A stretch of 64,000 bases of DNA, taken from assembly GCA_021229015.1 (NCBI GenBank), contig CM037782.1, positions 62,671,909 to 62,735,908 on the forward strand, given 5' to 3'. The notes under the pieces were generated by a model. It ran no database searches. It saw only the letters and a list, made by a program, of their open reading frames with translations, and was not told the DNA's origin. The stretch is from Solen grandis. Its lineage: Eukaryota; Mollusca; Bivalvia; Adapedonta; Solenidae. The translations under genes and the position numbers were made by a program. Position 1 is the first letter of the stretch; each line of letters starts with the position of its first letter. This document shows, in pieces, positions 54,722 to 64,000 of the stretch.

Positions 54722-55146
54722 CTATTTCTATCCAATCAGTGAGCCCGAAATTTCAAATTCATGGTCGATTTAATTTGTTAAGAGTTCCAGATTTTCCGAA
54801 ACTTGTCTAATTGATTGTGATTTAACTGTTAAGAGTTTACGGCAAACTGCGCATGTCATTATTTCAATGTATGCCCCGCCCTATTCACGTGATAGTCATA
54901 TATGGCAGTGTTTACTACACCGATCCCTACACACGAGGTGTGCTTATCATTTAATTCCACACTGGTACATGTTGACGTCATTTGTAAACATTGAATAAAG
55001 TTGCTTAAATAATCATGTTTATATACACATTAACATAAGAATGAAGAGCTTCGGAAATGTTTTCGCAAAATGATGATTACCAGCTCCATCCAAACGGACT
55101 CCTATGCTAAAATAAATATTTAAATACAAGGATATTTTTGTTGTTG

Positions 55147-56128
55147 TTTATTATGTTTAACGTCCCACCGACTGTATTTAAGTCATTTGGAGACGATGTC
55201 TTCTTGAGACAGGTGTAGTGCTGTCACACTGCACAGTATCACGCCGTAGACAGTTGGCATGATACCAGATTCAGATTCAGATTCAAATATTTTATTTAGT
55301 AACGTAAACATATACATGTTTTTTGTTACATGATCCAATGATTTTAATAACAAAACAACAAATGCTATACAAAGCACAATGCAGTCAACATAGCTATCAC
55401 AGAACAAAATAATTACAGAAAAAATTATAGTATCGTAAATAAGATCTTTTTAATCAATTCAAGTATTCGGTATGAACGCACGGCTTACATAATGCTACTG
55501 TCTAAATAAAATACAAAGAGAGAGAGAGATGTGTAGAACAAAAATACACAATCTATGTTTCATTAACAGATAAAATGGTATTACGTAAAGTAAAAGCATG
55601 TTTAATAAATTTACCTAAATTTAGCAAAATTGTTTTATTCTTAGATTTCATAATATTAATAAATTTATAAACACTAGGTTTAACATAGTATTGTCTTTTC
55701 AAATATAACTTACGTAAATCATTATAAGCATTACAAACACATACAAAATGAAATTCGTCTTCAATATCTCCATTTCTACAAATATTACAATACCTTTGGC
55801 AATATTCAACTCTATTTGTACCGTACCTACCAGCTTCAACTTGTAAATTATGTGACGAAAGTCTTAACTTTGAAAGAAATATTCGATAAATTCTTGGTAA
55901 CTTATCCAAATAAAATTCATAATCAAAACATGTTTTAATAGATTTATATGGGCGAAAGGATTCGCCATTAAATATAGTTGTAAACCAAGCCTGTTTAAAT
56001 TGGTCAAAATTGGTTAACACACCCAGTTACATTATCCTGACACCGGGCCAACCAGTCCTGGAACTACCCTTATTAAGCTGAGCGCCAAGCAAGGGAGCTA
56101 AAACCAGTACCTTTGTTTACGACTTTGG
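55147..56128 (-). mobile_element. SINE fragment split by a LINE insertion
   Basis: SINE parts at 55147-55267 and about 56020-56128 are the reverse of the element at 53541 (TTTAACGTCCCACCGACTG, then GGCATGATACCA | CACCCAG, then GCTGAGCGCCAAGCAAGGGA). The host text GATACCACACCCAG is interrupted exactly after GATACCA. Confidence 0.85.
55268..56019 (-). mobile_element. 5'-truncated non-LTR retrotransposon with (TGAATC)n tail
   Basis: On the minus strand it carries a 155-aa frame (55553-56020), the C-terminal end of a LINE polymerase: RLSSHNLQVEAGRYGTNRVE then CNICRNGDIEDEFHFVCVC, a Cys/His-type end common in CR1/L2-like elements. It ends with a microsatellite tail (TGAATCTGAATCTGAATC). It lies inside a SINE copy, in an intron of the receptor gene. 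Confidence 0.85.
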
Positions 56129-57034
56129 TGAATACAAAAATTGAAATTAATATAACGTTCATAAACAATTTACATATCATGTATTAACTCGTTTGATTTG
56201 ATATTTCCAGGGTATTCCTAGCCTTGATATCTTCCGCTGACAGAGGCTATTCTATAGATCTACGATTATTACCCACATACATTGTATTTCGTTCTTTACT
56301 TAACGTCAATCAGTTGCTGTGTACTGGTGTCTTAGCTTATAAAAATAAATATATCAGAGAGGTTAGTTTTGCAACTAAATTGATTAGGAATTTCTGAAAA
56401 AGTAAAAAAGGATTGTCGTGACCCGGAATTGAATTCCTTGGCACTAATGCTTCCATGCGGGGTGGGGGTGTCTTCGGTTCTATCCCAAATATACAGAAGA
56501 TATACATAGCAGAATTTATGAAGTCGGCACACATTTCATACTCACTCGAGCATGACTGTTTCTTAAATCAGTAATATTTTGTTTGTATTTACCTATTTTG
56601 ACCAATATCTTATGTTTGACACTGCTTTTAAAAATCAAATTTGTAGTACCAATCCAATTGAAATGAATTGATATCCTTTCCGATTTGTTGAATGTTTTAA
56701 ATTGAAAATTAACTTATACAATAAATCAAGGTCCTATAAAATTAAATGTCCTAGATGTATACCTTAAATGAATTAATCATCTAAGGGAATGTAAGAGGTG
56801 TAGTGTATTATCCTCACTTGGTTTCATTTTATAAAAAGTCGTTTTATTCATATATTTTATCAGTATCCAAACAAATTTAAGATACATAATGAAATTAAAT
56901 AACGTCAGCTTGAAGGAGAAACCACAAAATAGCAGAGCATACTTGTTTAACATCAATAAATCATGAATGATCAACCATGAAAGAGGTATCAAATGTTTAA
57001 TGTGTTAAGTGAAGACTAAAAAGTTCATCAAAAC

Positions 57035-57169
57035 CTTTGGAACATTTGTTCCTCTGCCGGCCAGCAACACATCCATGAGTACACTGACCGCTGACCTTAT
57101 CACAATTCCCATTGCAGTTCCTACTACAGTTGCTTTCACAGAAGTGTCCATAGGTTCCGTCTGGACATT
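57035..57169 (-). CDS. receptor gene exon: EGF-like domain
   Basis: A 135-bp phase 1-1 exon encoding CPDGTYGHFCESNCSRNC and CDKVSGQCTHGC, then GRQRNKCSKG. The Gly-Trp before the final cysteine pair is Gly-Arg here, a departure from the sister exon. Acceptor TTGTAG, donor GTTTTGAT. Confidence 0.88.
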
Positions 57170-58728
57170 CTACAATACATTAGTATATCCAACTAATTGT
57201 ACTTTTATATTTGGATAAATGTTTCTGATGCTTTCATATAGATAGTCTGATCTTGTACACAGGCAATGTTTGCTGAGGTGTTAAACATTCGGCGTTACAT
57301 CTAAGTCATTCTAAAATATTTAATAAACATGTTTAGACACAATGCAATGATGACCGTGTAAGTATATTTAATGTTACACTAGCGTAATTATCAACTAAAC
57401 ATTTTTACAAAAAGCACATAAAGTTCATCAAGGGCACATCTTTATATTGACGGGATTGTTTGTAATGAACCTTTGTACAAACCAAAAATCGGGGACGACC
57501 ATGCAGCCAACAAAAAAAAACACATTTGTTCGGAGTGTCACTTACGATGTGTGAGCAGATAGATTCACAGATATTCCCCTTTTATTCATTCTTTCGCTCT
57601 ATTCTGTGTGAGTTTATGACATGTCAAAGTACTCATTCTGTTATATTTTTTCTTTCCTTCTATATCTTACTTTTACATAAAAGAACACTTAACACAGCGA
57701 TCTTTATTCAAATTTCTCATTCAACCTGTACAGACTTTCAGACCTGTATTTTTTTCCATTTCATATATCTCTATTTATTTTTTTTTTAGTTCAAAAACAA
57801 CCATTCAGTTTAAAGAATGGGCATGGTAATAGCAAGAAAAAAAATCAACCATAAACGCACATCGTTATGTTCAAAGTGAATTCAATTGTTAAAAGTCATC
57901 TTTCAATTCTGATTTACATTTCATTCTACCTGAACTTTCTATTTTAGACGAGAAAAAAAGTAAAATGCTTGAATTAAAACACGAACTGATTAATTAAATA
58001 TTTTCATACACATATTGTTAGATTTTTCCTTTATTCTTCGTTCTTTACTCGGAAATTGTGCAGTAACCGATAAGCTATGTTACAAGTACTTTTTTTAATC
58101 GGCGGTCATTAATTGAAAATTATAGCGTAATTTACCTTTAATCATGTTCGTTTCGGCAAATTCATTTTCTTTTTATTCTCAGTTTAAAAAATCGACACTT
58201 AACATTAAAATATTTTGGAGTTTATCAGGACTCATATGCTTCATTTATTTTTTCCGTGTCGATACAAAAGAAAATGAATGCTCATCCATTGTCATAGGTG
58301 CTAAAACAACTTATCAAACAAGCCACCTGCCAGCCCTTGCTTTTGACTGCTTTGCGAGATAGTTAATTGTTCTGCACTAGTCCCAGGACCAATATATCGA
58401 AGTTGCTAAGCAACAAGGAAGGTTGAAAAAAAAAAGATCTGGCTCGAATTCCACCGACAATACTTACCGCCAAAAATACTTAAATTTATAAACTAGGTAA
58501 ATACTTACACATTCCACTATAAAAGTTTATGAATTTTTTAAGAACATTACTAAGCTGAAATGAATTAATAACTAACAAAAATGTAAGGAAATTGATTATT
58601 TGGGTAATTTTATAAGAGAAACAAGCTTAATGATATTTAAGTTTTACTTATCGCTAAAATTGTTGGTGGAATTGTTGACCCTGATATATATATCCTATAT
58701 TAGCAAATTGGTATTAACCGGTCCATGC

Positions 58729-58872
58729 CTTTATTGCATAAATCCCCTGTGTATCCCGGGGCACATGCCGTGCATTGTCCTGTATCTGAATCACATGGGG
58801 CGCTGTCCATGCAGTTTCCGCATGTGATATTACAGTTGCGGCCATATACCCCATTTGGGCATACATATGACA
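58729..58872 (-). CDS. receptor gene exon: EGF-like domain, GC donor
   Basis: A 144-bp exon (phase 1-1) encoding CPNGVYGRNCNITCGNC and CDSDTGQCTACAPGYTGDLC, ending NKG. Acceptor ATTTCAG. The donor that matches both the phase and the sister exons (TGC AAT AAA G|) is GCATGG, so this is a GC-AG intron. The nearest GT alternative (CCG|GTTAAT) would break the frame. Confidence 0.82.
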
Positions 58873-59705
58873 CTGAAATATTCCAAAAGTATATATTTGT
58901 ATTTTTTATGTCCTTCAAGTAAATATTTTAATTTTGAGGTCATTACATCACATAGATTGTATCTCAATAGTTGGAACTCATATTCTGACAAATAATCAAA
59001 TACATGCTTTGATTTGAGTCCTGTTTCTTCTCTCTGGTCTCTACAAAATAATTAAACATGTTGAGTTACTCTTAATACGACTTTTTTGTAACGTAATTAC
59101 TGAATTTAAGAATCAAATTTAAGATGATAAAATCATGACGAATTGCCCAATATCAAACGATTAACTATTTCAGTATTGTATGATCATTAAAGATACTCGA
59201 AAAGTAAGAGGAAAAAGATTACACTGAACAGAATACCTTTTTTAGATGTAAATGGGATGTTGTTTTTTTTGTTGTTTTTTCAAATATTATTTTCTTTTTT
59301 CACTTTTTTCACTTCAGCTCTTTCGGGAAATTCGGCGACAATTACGATTGCGATTAATATGTCGGGGGAGTACATGCTTTTCAAAATAATAATTTTAGCA
59401 GAAATAACGAATTATTTTTTATTCTAATATCATTCTTAATTGATAAACTTACAGATAAATTGAATTAAAATAGTATTTTATTTTATTTATACTTAAGTCA
59501 GCTGTCAGCTTAGTTTAAACATATTTTCTTACTCAAATTCATACAAATATAAAGGGTACAAACAATATGAATAGTGTCATAATTCTGTGAAATAACTGGA
59601 TTGAAGTGAAAGCAATTTGCTTACAAAACTTCTCTTCAACAAATGTAAATTTCAAATGCAACTGGCGAGAATTAAAAGTCAGCTTCTGAACATTCGGGAC
59701 ATTAC

Positions 59706-59900
59706 CTCTTTTAAAAACTTGAATTTCGCATAATGCTATGAGTCTCGAATGGTCCAGAGTGATGTACTTGGCGCTAACGGGATCGTCAAGGGTGAGATTG
59801 AAGAAGAACAACTCTGGACTTTCAGCTATCATTATGTTGTGGATACCCTTCGTGTGTTCCTCATTGTGTAAGTAGATCTTTACACCATTTAGACTCCCAC
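59706..59900 (-). CDS. receptor gene exon: fucolectin/F5-8C domain, second half
   Basis: A 195-bp phase 1-1 exon encoding GSLNGVKIYLHNEEHTKG and ESPELFFFNLTLDDPVSAKY then ITLDHSRLIALCEIQVFKRG. The KYITLD....LALCEIQVF end is the closing strand of F5/8 type C / FTP (fucolectin) domains. Confidence 0.9.
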
Positions 59901-60244
59901 CTGTGTAAATATTTATATGATAATAAATATTGGTAAGTGTTTAGGTAATTTAATATGTGCATTTTACTCTGGTGTCGTGGAAATGTTGATAGACACAGAG
60001 CCTACTATTTGTTCAAAGTTCATGATAAACAACGATGAATGTGAACGTTGTTGGGAATATCCAGCCGACGTCGGATATATTATTTTATTCTAATCCACCA
60101 AAAAATGAAAAACGATACTGAGTACATAAATCGCGAGATTTTTTGTTGACAATCTAATTAACTTGATACAAAGTTTTATACATAGTAGATCACATTATTT
60201 CAGAGTAAAAAATGTAACAGAAAATATGATGAAGGTATAATTAC

Positions 60245-60451
60245 GTTTAAAACTCGTTTGGCCATATATTATTACACTTGCAACTTGATATGTCTGTCCC
60301 AGGTCTACCGTCAGCCAATTGTATCCACGATTAGACCAATAACAACACCCGCACTCAAAACTGTTTGTCCGCACGTCACCGTCTACCACATACGGTGCTG
60401 TAGAGTCCCTCCCGCTCTGTGTCACAGTTTTCCGGAGGGCAAGATTGACAG
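60245..60451 (-). CDS. receptor gene exon: fucolectin/F5-8C domain, first half
   Basis: A 207-bp phase 1-1 exon encoding VNLALRKTVTQSGRDSTAPY and VVDGDVRTNSFECGCC, then NWLTVDLGQTYQVASVIIYG. The motif N(L)ALxKxxxQSxxxxxxxxxxVDGD....C....W..VDLG typifies eel-fucolectin-like FTP domains, which bind fucose or other glycans with calcium; the surface-receptor role in recognition is inference. Confidence 0.92.
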
Positions 60452-60722
60452 CTGAAGTACGAATATTAGCATATAATGTTTTTTTTACGTATTAAATAAG
60501 ACATATGATTATTCATCATATTATGTACAAAAATACAGCGGTTCAGAAATACAAATGTGTAAGTTAAAATAGATACACGGATGAGAGTATATATTCCTAT
60601 TTTTTTAAATGTACCTATCGTTAAATATACAGGAATAGGAATAAATGAACATATAATGGTGATAGAATTAAGGATTTGATACAAATTTAAATAAAATGAA
60701 ATAAAGTATCAATAAATCTTAC

Positions 60723-60777
60723 CAGATGATTTTACAATGACGCAAAGTGAAAGGTACACAAATGTACATATTATCAT
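60723..60777 (-). CDS. receptor gene first coding exon: signal peptide
   Basis: Encodes MIICTFVYLSLCVIVKSS, a signal peptide. The bases directly before the ATG (TTATTTTCAG) are a splice acceptor, so an untranslated 5' exon probably lies upstream. The donor GTAAGATT gives phase 1, fitting the next exon. Confidence 0.85.
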
Positions 60778-60945
60778 CTGAAAATAAACAGAAAAGAAAA
60801 AAATACAATTCAAATATTTATTACTTCATTTCTCACAAAAAAATGTTTTGAAATTTTAAACAAATTAATCCATATATTCTGTGGAGTTTTACTTTTGAAA
60901 CATAAAGTGCATTTGTACGGTGGCAAAAAGGGGAAATGGAAGATA
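60778..60945. other. upstream intron of receptor gene
   Basis: AT-rich; no exon recognised. Confidence 0.35.
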
Positions 60946-60954
60946 TATGTGATA

Positions 60955-61170
60955 TCGGTTGTTCACGCAATAACTACCGCGTATGCACGCAGTAGCTAAC
61001 GTGTTCGCACGCATTAACAATTAGCATCGCACGTGTTAGTTACCCATGCGAAAGCGATAGCTACTGCGTGCGAATGCCGTGGTTATCGTGTGCGAACGCA
61101 ATAGTTATTGCGTTCGTGCGCAGTAGCTATTGTGTTCGCACCCACAAGTTTTCGCGTGCGCACGCAATAT
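60955..61170. repeat. CG-rich palindromic minisatellite
   Basis: About nine units of roughly 24 bp of the theme CGTGCGCACGCAATAGCTA with inversions (GCAATAGTTATTGCGTTCGT). CpG-rich in an AT-rich setting. It lies 200 bp upstream of the first coding exon of the receptor gene. Confidence 0.85.
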
Positions 61171-61970
61171 AAAAAACATAACTTCCATGTCCCTTTATTG
61201 CCACGGTACATTGGCCTGCCGGAAGGTACTGATCACCAGATGAACACCTAGTATAAAGAAAATTTGACCGATGAAATCATTTTATATTTAGTATATTCAT
61301 ATCGATTTTCTGGCTATAATACATGCTTAACATTAGGCGCAAAATCCATATTTTCGTGAATAAAAAATAAAGAAAACGCAGCAGTCCTATTTGAAATGGC
61401 ACTTATTAATCATCGGGGATGGTCCGGGAAACATCAGGAAATACATCAATGTAGGCACTGAATTATTTCGCTGTTCATCCGAGGCACATGGCTCGCGACG
61501 CTTCCGAATTTTCCGGTGACACCGGGAACCATGTTCAGACTTCTCCCGAGGCTCACCAATTTTCATTAAGGCAAAAATTACCAGTGGGACTATGCTACGG
61601 TAATTGTGATATTGCCCTATATTTTCGAATACGGATAGGGTGTTTTAAAAAAGAAATCATGTTAGAAAATAAAAAAGCTGTTACTCGCACAGTACATTGT
61701 AATTAAAGGGGACATTGACATAAACTGTTTCGAGTGCATAATTGCATACTAACAGGCAAATGATGATGGCCACCAATGCCTAGCATAACGTTATGGCAAA
61801 ACCTAACATATTGTTTTTATTGAATTTTAAACATTAAAGTTTTATACTTACTTATTAATAAACGTATCATATAAAATAGGTATACGTTTGCATAAACACA
61901 TTCAAAATATCAACCAAAAATTATTTACTGGAACTATGTTAGATTTATTTGCTCTGATCGAGTTTAACCA
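61171..61970. other. no gene seen
   Basis: AT-rich; a short plus-strand frame at 61488-61706 has no supported function. Confidence 0.35.
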
Positions 61971-61974
61971 TGTT

Positions 61975-62370
61975 CGTGAAGCTAGCGGCCTGGCGACTCG
62001 AGGGTTTGGCTGCAGTTTGACGGCGTGAACCTGGCGGCCTGGCAGCCTTGTGACGTTAACTTCGCGGCCTGCCTGACTGTCAGGCGGCGTGAACTTAGCG
62101 GCTAGCGGCATGGCGGCGTGAACCTGGCAGCCTGACGGTAAGGCGGCGTGAACTTAGCGGCTAGCGGCCCGATTGCGTGAACTTAGCGGCCTGACAGCCT
62201 TGCGGCGTGACCTTAGCGGCTAGCGGCCTGAATGCGTGAACTTAGCGGCCTGACAGCCTTGCGGCGTGAACTTAGCGGCTAGCGGCCTTGCGGTGTAAAC
62301 CTAGGAGCCTGGCAGCCTTGCGGCGTTAACCTAGCGGACTGACAGTCTGATGGTCAGGCGGCGTGAACTT
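61975..62370. repeat. GC-rich GCGGCGTGAACTTAGCGGCT satellite
   Basis: About ten degenerate units of 35-45 bp: GCGGCGTGAACTTAGCGGCT, AGCGGCCTG, GGCAGCCTT. The array starts and ends abruptly in AT-rich DNA. A diverged GGCAGCCTGGCGGCCTGG appears again at 63376. Confidence 0.92.
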
Positions 62371-63600
62371 ATTTAAATGTGTTTTGTTAACATGTAAGAT
62401 TGTGAATTATCAAGAATACTATAGAGCGCGATATTTATCACGATTTATCGTTTTTCATTTTATTCTTACAGTTTGTTCATCTTCAATGTTCATTCCTCCA
62501 ATGAAATGCTTGCATTTTGTTCAAAATTTGAAATATATATTGCATAAAATGATCCGTGAGGTCTTATATATGAAAAAGATATGAGTGTATGCTGCCTACG
62601 TGATCTTAGGACTATATGGGCGGAGCTTGTTGCGGCAGCGGGTGATTACGTCATGTTTTGCATGTAGCCCCAGTAATCACGTGTACTTTCAATCAAACGG
62701 GAGTTGATTCCATAACGCGAGGTCAAGGACAAAGATGTTTGGCGTACTTGACGAACTGTAAATATGTTATCGTTTATGTTTTAAATTTTATGGCATTTAT
62801 CGCAAGCGACGTGAAGCGGAGCAAAGAAACTAAAAGAGGCTTAATATGTGAGTTCATGTATATATCATGTTTTTATGAAAGATTTTTCGATTTTTTTTGT
62901 GTCTGTCAATCGACTGAATGGCTGTGGGATACTAAAGGCTTGGCATCCTTTCAGGGTATAACATTTTCCTTATCATTTACTGATGTGAAAAAGTCCAAAT
63001 TTCTATTTCAATTAACGGTCAATTAGCATTTTTTTATTTCCTCCGTTAGAGCGGTGAAATGCTGTTGGAATTAAATTGTGATTTAATTCTTTAATTATGT
63101 ATGGATGAAAACTGTGTGAACCCCTCCAAGTATGCATTTTAATGTAGAATACATGTGTTTTGGCATCTTTCTTTCAGATATATATTTTCTCCGTTAGGCC
63201 ACTGAAATGCCGTTGACGAGCATTTTGAAAAACAAGGATTAAAAAAATCTTATTTTTGTACGGATGAAAACAGTCAGCACACCATTAAATATTCATTTTT
63301 TGACGGAATACATGTTTTTCGACATCTTTATTTCAGTGACATATTTCCTTCGTACGGCCGCTATAATGCTTCTGGCAGCCTGGCGGCCTGGAATTAAATA
63401 TCTTATTTTGTTTATCCCCCCAAATATGCACTTTATGGTGGAATACATGTTTTTTAACTCTCTTTTTTTAATATATTTTCTCCGTAAAGCCGCCTAAAGG
63501 CAGCTGGCGGCCTAGAACTAAATAATGATTACAATTTTGTTTTTTATTGTTTATGGATAAAAACTGTTTGAACCCATCTAAATATGAATTTCAGGGCTGG
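62371..63600. other. diverged long-period repeat, no gene
   Basis: The phrase TCCGTTAGxCCxCTGAAATGC(T/C) with a following GAAxTAAAT..T and GGATGAAAAC recurs at about 63043, 63190, 63347, 63480 and 63790 (period about 145 bp), marking an old tandem repeat. Confidence 0.6.
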
Positions 63601-63606
63601 ATACAT

Positions 63607-63757
63607 TTTTGTTTGTTTATTTATTTATTTATTTGTTTATTTATTTATTTATTTATTTATTTATTCACTCACTCACTCACTCACTCACTCACTCACTCAC
63701 TCACTCACTCACTCACTCACTCACTCATTCATTCATTCATTCATTCATTCATTCATT
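63607..63757. repeat. compound tetranucleotide microsatellite
   Basis: (TTTA)n about 63615-63665, then (TCAC)n about 63666-63725, then (ATTC)n about 63726-63757. Confidence 0.98.
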
Positions 63758-64000
63758 TGACATATTCCTTTCAAAGACATGTTTCCTCCGTAATGCCGCT
63801 GTAAGGCTGCTGTCGGTCTGGAACTAAATAAACATCGTTGTAGAAATAACCAATAATCATCATCAACATCTTCAATAAATCATCATCATCCCAATCATCA
63901 TTATCATATCATACAGAATGTGCAAAAATAACTGTTATCATTTTAAAATTTCATAACTTTATTATTATACTACATTTAACCTTAATTAATGTGTCATAAT

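Noticed and set aside
63547..63827. Proteins rich in THSL and FIYL repeats
   Set aside because: They are translations of a compound tetranucleotide microsatellite.

Overview
The window looks like nuclear DNA of a bivalve mollusc. The evidence is intron-rich genes, AT-rich non-coding DNA, tRNA-derived SINEs, and interspersed families such as one starting AACAAGAGGGCCATGATGGC; the species assignment is inference. Two host genes lie on the minus strand. The 3' half of a SUCO (SUN-domain ossification factor)-like gene covers about 1.45-19.34 kb. A fucolectin/EGF-like/transmembrane receptor gene covers 52.89-60.78 kb. Between them sit a Polinton (Maverick)-like virus-like element (21.80-29.06 kb, perhaps to 31.8 kb) and a degraded Ty3/gypsy retrotransposon (32.74-38.68 kb) with an extra inverted LTR copy at 39.59-40.04 kb. 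The rest is repeats, minisatellites and DNA in which I see no gene.

The Polinton-like segment is the most interesting part. Plus-strand genes are a basic core-like protein, a conserved 152-aa protein, a chromodomain integrase, a PC4-like protein with an in-frame stop, a putative minor structural protein with a frame break, a small basic protein, the double-jelly-roll major capsid protein and an adenain-like protease. Minus-strand genes are a 48-aa membrane-type microprotein, a TATA-binding-protein (TBP) homologue with all four DNA-intercalating Phe positions, a BIR/IAP protein, a tandem-PC4 protein and an unknown 134-aa protein. No DNA polymerase B or packaging ATPase is visible; the segment begins at a 100-N assembly gap.

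The regulatory layout is unusually clear. TATAAGGG occurs five times on the plus strand of the element, each time 33-76 nt before an ORF start. The three plus-strand ORFs without it (152-aa, integrase, protease) all overlap the stop codon of the preceding ORF (ATGA or TAATG). Three minus-strand units instead have TATAAAAG or TATAAATAG, two of them with an identical CCAAT-containing block. TATA-to-ATG distance is 33-37 nt in six cases, implying almost leaderless mRNAs. I propose that the element carries its own core-promoter machinery (TBP plus PC4 proteins) and a strand-segregated promoter code, with stop-start coupled ORFs. This is inference from sequence layout.

Assembly cautions: upstream exons of the SUCO gene, including the SUN domain, are not found to the right of 19.34 kb, so the gap join at 21.7 kb may be wrong. 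Several reading-frame breaks fall in homopolymer runs and could be consensus errors.
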